Below are positions 1 to 8,070 of a stretch of 64,000 nt of DNA, piece after piece. This DNA is from Halomonas meridiana. GTDB taxonomy: Bacteria > Pseudomonadota > Gammaproteobacteria > Pseudomonadales > Halomonadaceae. A model generated the notes under the pieces. That model was not told where the DNA came from and did no database searches. It saw only the letters and a program-made list of their open reading frames with translations. The stretch covers positions 62,001 to 126,000 of the forward strand of contig NZ_CP024621.1 in NCBI RefSeq assembly GCF_009846525.1, read 5' to 3'. The first letter of the stretch is position 1. The number at the start of each line of letters is the position of its first letter. The position numbers and the translations under genes were made by a program.

Positions 1-479
1 TGGTCGAGTTCATTCGTAATGAGACAGGCGACCACTTCGACATCGCGGTCGCGGCGTATCCGGAATCTCATCCACAGGCCCCCAGCCTCGATAAGGATGT
101 GGAAAACTTTGCCCGCAAGATGAATGCGGGGGCCAATATGGCGATTACCCAGTACTTCTTTACCGCCGATGCCTACTTCCACTTCGTTGATAAAGCGCGT
201 GCGCTGGGCGTCGAGCAGCCGATCATTCCCGGCATCATGCCGATCACCAACTACACCAAGCTGGCGCGGTTTTCCGATGCCTGCGGCGCGGAAATTCCCC
301 GCTGGATTCGCAAGCAGTTAGAAGCCTACGGCGATGACAGCGACGCCATTGCCGCCTTTGGTACCGATGTAGTGACTCGTCTGTGCGAGCGGCTACTGGA
401 CGGAGGCGCGCCGGGCCTGCACTTCTACACGCTGAACCAGGCAGCCCCGGTTTTGAAGGTGGTGGATAACCTGAGCTAA
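1..479 (+). CDS. metF: 5,10-methylenetetrahydrofolate reductase, C-terminal part
   Basis: The reading frame is open from the window edge (codons begin at base 3) to a TAA at 477-479, so the N-terminal half lies outside. The visible residues match the C-terminal half of the MetF TIM barrel, including the stretch IAVAAYPESHPQAP, then KMNAGANMAITQYFF and IIPGIMPI, which line the FAD and folate site in this family. The enzyme reduces methylene-THF to methyl-THF for methionine synthesis in the cytoplasm. A strong terminator follows 21 bases after the stop, so the gene ends its transcription unit. Family assignment is firm; nothing can be said of its start. Confidence 0.95.
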   Translation, partial: VEFIRNETGDHFDIAVAAYPESHPQAPSLDKDVENFARKMNAGANMAITQYFFTADAYFHFVDKARALGVEQPIIPGIMPITNYTKLARFSDACGAEIPRWIRKQLEAYGDDSDAIAAFGTDVVTRLCERLLDGGAPGLHFYTLNQAAPVLKVVDNLS

Positions 480-500
480 CGCTTTTGCCTGCTGATCATA

Positions 501-533
501 CCGGCCTGCATCCTTGATGCAGGCCGGTTTTTT
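501..533 (+). terminator. Rho-independent terminator of metF
   Basis: An inverted repeat (CCGGCCTGCAT / ATGCAGGCCGG around a short loop) is followed directly by six T residues. It lies between metF and the next gene on the same strand. Confidence 0.9.
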
Positions 534-626
534 ATGGGTCTCTAACAGGTTTTTAGCGCTTTGTGGCGCTCAGTAAGCGCCGTATGATGCCTGCTCTTTT
601 TGCGCTTTGAGAAGGAGCACCACACG

Positions 627-1838
627 ATGTGGTTGATCACTGCCATGTTCGCATTCACCTACCTGGGCATGGCAGTGGGCCGCTTGCCTGGCCTGCAGGT
701 CGACCGCTCTTGGATGGCCCTCGCGGCGGCGTGTGTCTTGCTGGTGACCGGCACCGTTCAGCTGGAGGAGATTGCCAGCCATATCGACATCGGCGCGCTG
801 GTGCTGCTGATGGCGCTCATGCTGGTCTCGGCCCAGTTTGGCTTTTCAGGGGTGTATCACCAGCTGTCAGAGTGGATGGCCCGGCATGCGGAACAGCCTA
901 ACAAACTGCTGCTCGGCGTAGTGCTGTTGGGCGGCGTGCTATCGGCGCTGTTGGTCAATGACATTGTCGCCTTTGCGCTGACGCCGCTGCTGTGCCAGAC
1001 GCTGCTGGCGCGAGGGTTAGACCCTCGGCCGTTCTTGTTGGCCCTGGCGATGTCCTGCAACGCAGGCTCGGCGGCGAGCCTAATCGGCAACCCGCAAAAT
1101 ATTCTGATTGGTCAGGCGGGCGACTTAGCGTTTTGGGATTACACCCTGCAAGCCGCCGTTCCTGCGCTGGTCGCGCTGATGACAACCTACAGCGTCATCT
1201 GGCTCGCTTGGCGGCGGCGCTGGTGGCTCAGTGGCCCCGCTTCGGTGCCATTGGCAACGGCGCCTGTGGCAGAAAGCCTTCGCTATAAGCCACTGTTGGC
1301 TGCTGTTGCCTTGTTGGTGCTGTTCTCGACACCGCTCCCCCGCGAATGGTCGGCGCTGGCCGTGGCGCTGGTGTTGATGATGTCGCGCCGCGTGGCCAGC
1401 CACCGCTACACACACGCCGTCGACTGGAATCTGCTTCTGCTGTTTGTGGGCCTATTTATCGTCACGGGGAGTGTGGCATCGCTGCCAGAGGCTAGCGCGG
1501 TCGTGAATCGTCTGGTCGGTGAAGGCGGGCTGCCCAGCGATGCGTGGAGTATCGCGGGTATGTCGCTGGTGGCCAGTAACGTGATTGGCAATGTCCCTTT
1601 TGTGGTGCTGCTGTTGGGGTTATTCCCTGCACTGTCAGAGTCCACCCTCGTCATGCTGGCGGTCATGTCGACTCTGGCCGGGAACCTACTGTTGATCGGC
1701 AGCGTGGTAAACCTGATTGTGGCAGAAGGCGCGAAGCGTCAAGGGGTCCACCTTGGGTTTATAGAGTTCGCTAAAGTGGGTGTGCCGGTCACCCTGCTAT
1801 CGATGCTGGCCGCAGCGCTCTGGTTCACGCTGGGCTGA
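627..1838 (+). CDS. SLC13/ArsB-NhaD-type membrane permease
   Basis: A 403-residue, almost wholly hydrophobic protein with about 11-12 predicted membrane spans. It carries two family signatures: a first repeat with NDIVAFALTPLL followed by SCNAGSAASLIGNPQNILIG, and a second repeat ending in SNVIGNVPFVVLLL and LAGNLLLIGSVVNLIV. These are hallmarks of the ion-transporter superfamily that holds SLC13 carboxylate/sulfate carriers, ArsB and NhaD. The ATG at 627 is preferred over a TTG at 600 because GAAGGAG lies 9 bases before it. The substrate cannot be read from sequence; an anion or a Na+/H+ exchange are both possible. It stands alone between two terminators. Confidence 0.85.
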   Translation: MWLITAMFAFTYLGMAVGRLPGLQVDRSWMALAAACVLLVTGTVQLEEIASHIDIGALVLLMALMLVSAQFGFSGVYHQLSEWMARHAEQPNKLLLGVVLLGGVLSALLVNDIVAFALTPLLCQTLLARGLDPRPFLLALAMSCNAGSAASLIGNPQNILIGQAGDLAFWDYTLQAAVPALVALMTTYSVIWLAWRRRWWLSGPASVPLATAPVAESLRYKPLLAAVALLVLFSTPLPREWSALAVALVLMMSRRVASHRYTHAVDWNLLLLFVGLFIVTGSVASLPEASAVVNRLVGEGGLPSDAWSIAGMSLVASNVIGNVPFVVLLLGLFPALSESTLVMLAVMSTLAGNLLLIGSVVNLIVAEGAKRQGVHLGFIEFAKVGVPVTLLSMLAAALWFTLG

Positions 1839-1857
1839 GCGCCATCCGCTAGGCGAA

Positions 1858-1887
1858 TAAAAAAGCCGGAACCTTTCGGTTCCGGCT
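1858..1887 (-). terminator. Terminator after the TRAP operon (possibly bidirectional)
   Basis: AGCCGGAACC-TTTC-GGTTCCGGCT forms a 10-bp stem. On the minus strand it is followed by a run of six T, placing it about 55 bases after the TRAP permease stop. It also lies 20 bases after the plus-strand permease stop, where it may act more weakly. Confidence 0.8.
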
Positions 1888-1941
1888 GTTGCGTGGGTGG
1901 TACGCGGTTTTGCGTAGCGTGGCTCTGGTAAACGTAACGGT

Positions 1942-4146
1942 TTAGGTAGCGTTTGCCGTTGCCTTGCCTTTGCCTCCGTGCTGCTTGCGCTGCATGAGGA
2001 AGAGCACGGCACCAATCGCCAAGCCTGCCACGTCGGTATAGATACCGCCGTAAATCAGGAATAGCGCGCCCACTAACATCACCAAGCGTTGCACCACATT
2101 CACCGGCCCGAAGAACCACTTCTGCACCATACCGGAGAGCAGCACGATGCCCAGTGTGGCGGTGAGGCCAACGCGTAGGATCTGCATCGCCGAGCCTTCC
2201 ATCAGCATGGCTGGGCTGTAGAAGAACATGAACGGCACGATAAACGCCGCCAAGCCGATCTTGAACGACGCCACCGAGGTGCCCATGGGGTTGTCCCCAG
2301 AGATACCGGCGGCCGCGTAGGAGGCCAGCGCCACCGGCGGCGTAATGGCCGAGACCACGGCGAAGTAGAACACGAAGAAGTGGGCAATCAGCGGCTCGAT
2401 GCCGATGTTGATCAACCCTGGTGCGACCACCGATGCGGCCACTGCGTAGGCCGCTGTGGTCGGCATCCCCATGCCCAGCAGAATGCTGATCAGCATGGCG
2501 AAGAACAGCGCCAGCAGTTGGCTAACGCCCGCCAAGCCCAGCAGCAGCGAAGAGAAGCGCGCGCCAACACCGGTCAGCGAGATCACGCCCACGATCAACC
2601 CCGCGCAGGCACACACGGCAATGATCTGAATGGACATGGTACCGGCAAGCTGCAGCGCTCTTAGAATGGCGCGCAGGCCCATCTTGTTGGGTGAAATCCA
2701 GCTGACGACGGCCGCAGAGGCAGTGGCCAGCGTACCCGCACGAATCACCGAGTAGCCCATGAACAGCGCCACGATCAAAATGATGATCGGTGCGAACAGG
2801 TAGACCTGCTTCACTAGCTTGGAGAACAGCGGAATCTCGTCTTTGCGCATGCCGCGCATGCCTTTACGGGCGGCTTCGAAATCTACCATGAAGTAGATCG
2901 ATGCAAAGTAGAGAATGGCCGGAATGACGGCGGCAATGGCGATTTCGGTATAGGGGATACCGGTCACTTCCGCCATGATGAACGCGCCCGCCCCCATGAT
3001 AGGCGGCATGATCTGACCACCGGTCGAGGCGGCCGCTTCGATCGCCCCTGCACTACGAGCGGGGTAACCTACTTTCTTCATCAGCGGGATGGTCAGGGAG
3101 CCGGTGGAGACCACGTTACCAGCCGACGTACCGTTGATCATCCCCATCAAGCCAGAGGCAAAGATGGCGACTTTCGCCGGGCCACCCCGGGCGCGGCCTG
3201 CCGCGGCAAAGGCGAAGTTGACGAAGTAGTCGCCCACTTTGGAGGCCTGCAGGAACGCGGCAAAAATGATGAACAGAATGATATAGGTGGACGAGACCGC
3301 CGTGGTCGGGCCGAGAATGCCCGCATCGGTATAGACCTGACTAAAGAAGCGCTGGACCGACAGGCCAGGATAGCCCAGGAAGCCGGGTAAATAGGGGCCT
3401 GCGAAGACATAGGTCAGGAACACGGCCGAAATAACGACCAGCGCCAACCCTGCCACCCGGCGAGTCAGTTCGAGAATCAGCAGCGAGCCTGCGATGGCTG
3501 CCCAAGAGATGCCGGGCGGCGCAAACGAGGTGCCGGTGGACATCCGCATGGTGGTGTTGAAGGCCATCAGTAGGTAGCCCGCGCTGGCCAGTGCGCACAC
3601 CATGAGCACGAGATCAGCGGCGTTGAAACGGTGGCGCGCCTGGCGGTAGAACCAGGAGAGCACGATGGCGACCGCCGTGGTGGCCATCAGTGGGTAGCCA
3701 AAGTGCAGCGTTTCTATGGCCGGGTCGATACGCATGGCCCCGCCGTTGATGGTCTGCTGCATCAAAACCACTTGGACCAGCGAGTACACCGCAGGGATCA
3801 ACAGCGCATAGCTCACCCATTTCAGCCAAGCAGGGGAGGCTTGCTGGTCATCTTCAGCAAAGCGGGCACCGGCAAACAGCCCGTAACCCAAAATCAACGC
3901 ACCGGCGATGTGAACGATACGGAACGACCAGGTTTCCATGGGGTACACGTTGAGTGAAAACAGGTGGAAACCTGAGTAGGCAATCGCCAGTGCTGCAAAT
4001 AGCAGGAACTGCCAGCCAACGAATAGGCGGCGGTTGGGCTCAACAACTTCTTCATCGACGCCATCGGCAATCGAGTCGGGCGTTGATGAAGCCGCTAGGG
4101 CGTCATCCTTGAGGCCGTTGGGGTCTTGGTCGGTATTGTGACTCAT
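1942..4146 (-). CDS. TRAP transporter fused permease (TAXI type, 4TM/12TM)
   Basis: A 734-residue inner-membrane protein in which the small (DctQ-like) and large (DctM-like) TRAP permease parts are one chain, as is usual for TAXI systems. The soluble start (acidic, about 30 residues) is followed by many spans. Recognisable DctM pieces include GLMGMINGTSAGNVVSTGS, GGQIMPPIMGAGAFIMAE and LLGMGMPTTAAYAVAA. It uses an ion gradient (Na+ in characterised systems) to import a substrate delivered by the periplasmic binding protein encoded just upstream (4246-5226). The two genes are 99 bases apart with stem-loops between them. The substrate is not readable; TAXI systems are little characterised, with glutamate/glutamine and small organic acids proposed. 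Confidence 0.93.
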   Translation of the reverse strand: MSHNTDQDPNGLKDDALAASSTPDSIADGVDEEVVEPNRRLFVGWQFLLFAALAIAYSGFHLFSLNVYPMETWSFRIVHIAGALILGYGLFAGARFAEDDQQASPAWLKWVSYALLIPAVYSLVQVVLMQQTINGGAMRIDPAIETLHFGYPLMATTAVAIVLSWFYRQARHRFNAADLVLMVCALASAGYLLMAFNTTMRMSTGTSFAPPGISWAAIAGSLLILELTRRVAGLALVVISAVFLTYVFAGPYLPGFLGYPGLSVQRFFSQVYTDAGILGPTTAVSSTYIILFIIFAAFLQASKVGDYFVNFAFAAAGRARGGPAKVAIFASGLMGMINGTSAGNVVSTGSLTIPLMKKVGYPARSAGAIEAAASTGGQIMPPIMGAGAFIMAEVTGIPYTEIAIAAVIPAILYFASIYFMVDFEAARKGMRGMRKDEIPLFSKLVKQVYLFAPIIILIVALFMGYSVIRAGTLATASAAVVSWISPNKMGLRAILRALQLAGTMSIQIIAVCACAGLIVGVISLTGVGARFSSLLLGLAGVSQLLALFFAMLISILLGMGMPTTAAYAVAASVVAPGLINIGIEPLIAHFFVFYFAVVSAITPPVALASYAAAGISGDNPMGTSVASFKIGLAAFIVPFMFFYSPAMLMEGSAMQILRVGLTATLGIVLLSGMVQKWFFGPVNVVQRLVMLVGALFLIYGGIYTDVAGLAIGAVLFLMQRKQHGGKGKATANAT

Positions 4147-4178
4147 CAGAGGTCACCCTCACAGCAAAAGCAGAGAAA

Positions 4179-4229
4179 GGGGCAGTAGCGAACGCTGCCC
4201 CGCCCGACAGGATCGGCAGCGGGGCAGCG
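4179..4229 (-). promoter_or_regulatory. Intergenic stem-loops between TRAP binding protein and permease
   Basis: Two GC-rich inverted repeats share one arm: GGGGCAG (4179-4185) with CTGCCCC (4195-4201), and CGCTGCCCC (4193-4201) with GGGGCAGCG (4221-4229). No T-tract longer than three follows on the minus strand, so full termination is unlikely. Such structures commonly give more binding protein than permease by RNA stabilisation or partial termination; that role here is inferred. Confidence 0.55.
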
Positions 4230-4245
4230 CGATGGTGCGTCGTAC

Positions 4246-5226
4246 TTACTTGATCATGTCGTCAGAGATGTCGTAACCGTTCTCTTCGTACCAGCGTGCT
4301 GCACCCGGGTGGAAGGGCAGGACGGTGTTATGAACGATGTTCTCCGGAATGCTGGTTTCAGCACTGCGGTGTACGTCGCGCATCCGGTCGTTGTTTTCCA
4401 TGGTCGCTTTGGTGACTTCGTAGATGAAGTCTTCCGGCAGGTCGCAACCGGCAATGGCGAAGTTCCACATGGAAACGGCACGAGCGTCCTCTTCCAGCGT
4501 GGTGTAGGTGCTGGCGGGGATCGTGAACTCAGCAACCGGATAGTTATCCAGCACGGTGGCCAGCTCTTCTTCGGTAAATTCGATGATGTTCACGTCGGTT
4601 TGTACTTCCAGCTGGCTAACCGCCGGAATCGGGATGCCCGCTGCGAAGGCGACAACGTCGAGCAGACCGTCCTGAAGCTGGCCGCCCAGATCCGACCAGC
4701 CGCCGTTACGACGCTCGAAGTTCACGCCCAGGGTCTCCAGCATGGCCGGGAAGTAGGTGTCAGACGTCGAGGCGGCCGGGCCGAAACCGATGCGCGCACC
4801 ATCAGGAATGTCTGAGATGGAGGTAATGCCGGAGCTAGAGAGCGCCGCGATGGAGAACGGTGTCTCGTACATCGGGAACAGCGCGCACACGTTGTCCATC
4901 ACCAGGCCGGGGGCCAGCGGGCTTTCGCCTTTCATGGCATCGGATGCCGGGCCCATGGTGGTCAGGCCGAAGGCCATATCGCCACTGTGCACCAGCGCCA
5001 GGTTTTGGGTCGGGCCGCCGGTGACTTCGCCGCCGCCAGAAACGTCTAGCTCTTCGGCAATGAAGTTTGCCCAGCCAGAACCGTAAACGAAGTAGGTGCC
5101 GCCCTGGCTGGCAGTTCCTACGGTGAAGTTGGTCGGCCACTCGGAGCGATCCGCTTGGGCAGTGCCAGCGGCGAGAAGTGCGCTACCTGCGAGCAGGGCA
5201 ATCGTTTTGGGCATCGTATTGCGCAT
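4246..5226 (-). CDS. TAXI family TRAP transporter solute-binding protein
   Basis: A 326-residue periplasmic protein. Residues 1-25 form a signal peptide (MRNTMPKTIALLAGSALLAA, cut near AQA-D). The mature start, NFTVGTASQGGTYFVYGSGWANFI, is the TAXI (TRAP-associated extracytoplasmic immunogenic) signature. It is followed by a two-lobe binding fold with GPTQNLALVHSGDMAFGL and IGFGPAAS. It captures the substrate and hands it to the fused permease downstream. The start at 5226 has an AGGA ribosome site on the minus strand; a second ATG four codons in is also possible. The upstream DNA contains a sigma-54 promoter, an IHF-type site and a palindrome, so expression is probably activator-dependent. 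Confidence 0.92.
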   Translation of the reverse strand: MRNTMPKTIALLAGSALLAAGTAQADRSEWPTNFTVGTASQGGTYFVYGSGWANFIAEELDVSGGGEVTGGPTQNLALVHSGDMAFGLTTMGPASDAMKGESPLAPGLVMDNVCALFPMYETPFSIAALSSSGITSISDIPDGARIGFGPAASTSDTYFPAMLETLGVNFERRNGGWSDLGGQLQDGLLDVVAFAAGIPIPAVSQLEVQTDVNIIEFTEEELATVLDNYPVAEFTIPASTYTTLEEDARAVSMWNFAIAGCDLPEDFIYEVTKATMENNDRMRDVHRSAETSIPENIVHNTVLPFHPGAARWYEENGYDISDDMIK

Positions 5227-5312
5227 GGCGAGATTTCCTAAGCTGTTATTGGGATTATCGTCTGGCGTGTGCGGGACACCGCCAGTGCTTCATCATTAAG
5301 CAGCTTATACAG

Positions 5313-5328
5313 AGCGATACTCGTGCCA
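5313..5328 (-). promoter_or_regulatory. Sigma-54 (-24/-12) promoter for the TRAP operon
   Basis: On the minus strand TGGCACGAGTATCGCT matches the consensus TGGCACG-N4-TTGCT with one mismatch, and the invariant GG and GC are exactly 10 bases apart. Transcription would start near 5301, giving a leader of about 75 bases before the binding-protein gene. Confidence 0.75.
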
Positions 5329-5348
5329 TGTATGCATTTTTATTTTTA

Positions 5349-5361
5349 AATCAATAAATTG
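5349..5361. promoter_or_regulatory. IHF-type site between promoter and upstream palindrome
   Basis: AATCAATAAATTG fits the IHF consensus WATCAANNNNTTR exactly and sits in an AT-rich stretch (5336-5365) in otherwise GC-rich DNA. It is between the sigma-54 promoter and the palindrome at 5438, where IHF commonly bends DNA to bring the activator to the polymerase. Confidence 0.55.
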
Positions 5362-5437
5362 AAAAATCGGTCTTCAACTTTGGTTGAAACACAAAAGGCG
5401 CGGAGTGTCTGGCTTTTCGCACGGATCAGGCAGGCAG

Positions 5438-5457
5438 GTGTGCGGAATTCCGCACAC
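5438..5457. promoter_or_regulatory. 20-bp perfect palindrome, probable activator site (UAS)
   Basis: GTGTGCGGAA followed by its exact reverse complement. It lies about 140-155 bases upstream of the predicted sigma-54 start, the usual distance for an enhancer-binding protein. The DctD-like activator at 10753-12135 is the only sigma-54 activator in the window and is the natural candidate. A second, shorter inverted repeat (TTCAAC-tttg-GTTGAA) is at 5373-5388. Confidence 0.55.
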
Positions 5458-5506
5458 TTGGCAGGCGGGGTGTTCGCCGCACCCTGCGACGGGGCGGCGA
5501 GGGGCG

Positions 5507-5755
5507 TTATTTCTTTTTGCCAGGATCTAGAATACGCACGGGCTGGATGTCCTGAACTTTCTGCTCGTCGCGAACCTGGTTCACTCGGGTGGTGAGCTCC
5601 GGGGCCGCTTCGTCTTCGATGGGCAGCTGCTCGAAAAAATCGCAGCTGACGCACTCCCGGTAGCGAATACCGTTCTGCTCCCAGGCGCGGATGCGATCCA
5701 TGGCGGCGCAGCGTGGGCAGGTCACGCCCGCGATAAATCGTTTAACACTCGACAT
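5507..5755 (-). CDS. yheV: YheV family small zinc-ribbon protein
   Basis: An 82-residue protein with one zinc-ribbon: CPRC near residues 13-16 and CVSC near residues 35-38, after the typical start MSSVKRFIAG. The family's role is not established; it is a predicted metal-binding protein. ATG 5755 has GGGAG seven bases upstream and is preferred over an upstream extension with no homology. It lies 65 bases after prlC on the same strand, and to my knowledge the prlC-yheV pairing recurs in gammaproteobacteria, suggesting co-transcription. The C-terminus is lysine-rich (PGKKK). Confidence 0.85.
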   Translation of the reverse strand: MSSVKRFIAGVTCPRCAAMDRIRAWEQNGIRYRECVSCDFFEQLPIEDEAAPELTTRVNQVRDEQKVQDIQPVRILDPGKKK

Positions 5756-5820
5756 ACCTTTACTCCCAAGGTGTGACGGCCATGCCGCCACACCGTATCG
5801 AAACAAACGGTCGGGGCGGC

Positions 5821-7869
5821 TTAGGCCGCGCGAATACCGCTATGGCGCAGCAGCGGCTCGACGCTGGGTTCACGGCCTCGGAAGGCGCGGAATAGCTCGG
5901 CGGCATCCCGCGCGCCGCCTTGCTCCAGAATCTCTTCACGGAAGCGCTGACCAGTGGTGGGATCAAAGATACCCGCCTCCTCAAAAGCGCTCCAGGCGTC
6001 GGCGGAGAGCACTTCTGCCCACTTGTAGCTGTAGTAGCCGGCAGCGTAACCGCCCGCAAAAATGTGGCTGAAGCTATTTTGGAAGCGGTTGAAGTCGACC
6101 ACGGGCACGACGGAGGTTTGGCGACGCACGTCGTCGAGCAGCGCTTGAACATCGCTGGCCGAAGGCGCTTCCAGCTCGTGGTGAAGGCGCAGGTCGAACA
6201 GTGAAAACTCGATCTGACGCACCATGCCCATGGCGGACTGGAAGTTTTTCGCCGCTTGCAGCCGCTCGAACAGAACGTCCGGCAGCGGTTCGCCGGTGTC
6301 CACATGTTTGGCCAGCAGGTCGAGGCCTTCCCGCTCCCAGCAGTAGTTTTCCATGAACTGGCTGGGCAGCTCGACGGCATCCCAGGCGACGCCGTTGATG
6401 CCCGAGACGTCTGCCACCTCTTGCTTGGTCAGCATATGGTGCAGGCCGTGGCCAAACTCGTGGAACAGCGTGGTCACTTCGTCATGGGTGAGGAGTGCAG
6501 GCTTGCCGCCCACCGGCGCGGTGAAGTTGCAGGTCAAGAAGGCCACGGGGAGCTGCACGCCGTTTTCGGTTTTGCGGCGTACCCGGCAGTCGGCCATCCA
6601 CGCACCGCCCCGTTTACCTTCGCGGGCGTAGAGATCCAGGTAGAACCCGGCAATCGGCGTGCCCTGTTCGGTAATACGGAAGAAGCGCACGTCGTCATGG
6701 TAGCTCGGAGCGCTGCTGTCTTCTGTTACTTGAACGCCATAAAGGCGCTCGACGACTTGGAACAAACCATCGACGACCCGCGGCGCGGGGAAGTAGGGGC
6801 GCAGCTGCTCTTGGGAAATAGCGTAGCGTGCTTCGCGCAGTTTCTCGCTGACGTAGGCGACATCCCAGGGTTTGAGTGTCTCGATACCTAGCTCGTCACG
6901 GGCGTAGGCGCTGAGTTCGGCGAACTCCTCCTGCGCTTGCGGTTTGGCGCGGCGGGCGAGGTCTTCCAGGAAGTCCAGCACCTGCGCGGGGGAGTCTGCC
7001 ATTTTGGTGGTCAGCGAGTAGTCGGCGTAGGTGTCGAAGCCCAGCAGTCCCGCCAGTTCCTGACGCAGGGTCAGTATTTCTTCCAAAATGGGGGCGTTGT
7101 CGAATTTGCCTGCGTTGGGACCCTGGTCGGAGGCGCGGGTCACGAAAGCGGTATATACCTCCTCGCGCAGCTCGCGGCTGTCGGCGTAACTGACGATGGG
7201 GAAGAAGCTGGGGAAATCCAGCGTAATGCGATAACCCTCCACGCCTTTGGCGTCTGCCAGCGCTTTAAGGGTCTCCAGGGCGCTCTCCGGAACGCCCGCC
7301 AGCGCCTCGCGATCCTGAATGTCTTTGTGCCACGCCTGAGTGGCGTCCAGCACGTTGTTAGAGAACTGGTTAGAAAGCGTGGAGAGGCGGGACTGAATCT
7401 CGCCGTAACGGGCTTTCTTATCTGCCGGTAGGTCGACCCCGGCCAAACGGAAATCCCGCAGGGCGTTATCCACCGTACGCTGTTGAGCAGCCGTGAGCGT
7501 TGGCCAACTCTCGCTCTCCTTTAGCGCCTGCCAGCCTTTGAACAGCCCTTCGTGCTGACCGACCCAAGTGCCAAATGCAGAGAGTTTTTCCAGGCAGGCT
7601 TGGTAAGCATCGCGCAGCTCGGGGGTGTTCATGGTGCCGTTGAGGTGCGACACCGGCGACCAAGCTTGGGAAAGACGGTCATTCACTGCTTCCAGCGGGG
7701 CGGCAAAGTTCTCCCACGTTGGGGGGGTGGTAGCGGACTGCTGGGCTAGGCGATCAATCGCCTCGCGGCTCTCATCGAGCAGCGTGTCCACGGCAGGCAC
7801 CACGTGGTCGGCACGAATGTCGGCGAAAGGGGGAAGCTCGTGGCTCTCTAGCAACGGGTTGCGGGACAT
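5821..7869 (-). CDS. prlC: Oligopeptidase A (M3 family zinc metallopeptidase)
   Basis: A 682-residue cytoplasmic enzyme, close to the 680 residues of E. coli OpdA. The catalytic zinc motif is visible as TLFHEFGHGLHHML (HExxH), with the third ligand region ENYCWE about 25-50 residues downstream. It degrades short peptides, including cleaved signal peptides and products of larger proteases. The ATG at 7869 (MSRNPLLESH) is chosen because GAGG lies 7 bases before it; an upstream in-frame start would add 12 unrelated residues. A GCGCAC/GTGCGC hairpin (7898-7915) lies in the leader. The gene is divergent from the transporter at 8071. Confidence 0.96.
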   Translation of the reverse strand: MSRNPLLESHELPPFADIRADHVVPAVDTLLDESREAIDRLAQQSATTPPTWENFAAPLEAVNDRLSQAWSPVSHLNGTMNTPELRDAYQACLEKLSAFGTWVGQHEGLFKGWQALKESESWPTLTAAQQRTVDNALRDFRLAGVDLPADKKARYGEIQSRLSTLSNQFSNNVLDATQAWHKDIQDREALAGVPESALETLKALADAKGVEGYRITLDFPSFFPIVSYADSRELREEVYTAFVTRASDQGPNAGKFDNAPILEEILTLRQELAGLLGFDTYADYSLTTKMADSPAQVLDFLEDLARRAKPQAQEEFAELSAYARDELGIETLKPWDVAYVSEKLREARYAISQEQLRPYFPAPRVVDGLFQVVERLYGVQVTEDSSAPSYHDDVRFFRITEQGTPIAGFYLDLYAREGKRGGAWMADCRVRRKTENGVQLPVAFLTCNFTAPVGGKPALLTHDEVTTLFHEFGHGLHHMLTKQEVADVSGINGVAWDAVELPSQFMENYCWEREGLDLLAKHVDTGEPLPDVLFERLQAAKNFQSAMGMVRQIEFSLFDLRLHHELEAPSASDVQALLDDVRRQTSVVPVVDFNRFQNSFSHIFAGGYAAGYYSYKWAEVLSADAWSAFEEAGIFDPTTGQRFREEILEQGGARDAAELFRAFRGREPSVEPLLRHSGIRAA

Positions 7870-8070
7870 AAGCACCTCGGTAGCAATCAAGTTAGGGGCG
7901 CACAAAAACGTGCGCTGATGATGACACAGTGCGGGCAGTGAGGCGTTGTTTCAATGCTTGACCCGCTGCAAGCGTTTGGCCTGGGGGCAGGCGCCTGCTA
8001 GTCTTGCCGCCTTTCCATATCCGTAATCTGCAAGTGTCACCAACAATGCCACCCATGGCAGGAGCAAGTA

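Noticed and set aside
7921..7955. Possible heat-shock (sigma-32) promoter before prlC, since the E. coli gene is heat-inducible
   Set aside because: A TTGAAA and a CCCGCACT lie 13 bases apart, but the -10 differs from CCCCATNT at several places.
7987..7998. 12-bp palindrome GCAGGCGCCTGC before the NSS transporter
   Set aside because: GC-rich palindromes of this size are common by chance in such DNA, and nothing else supports an operator.
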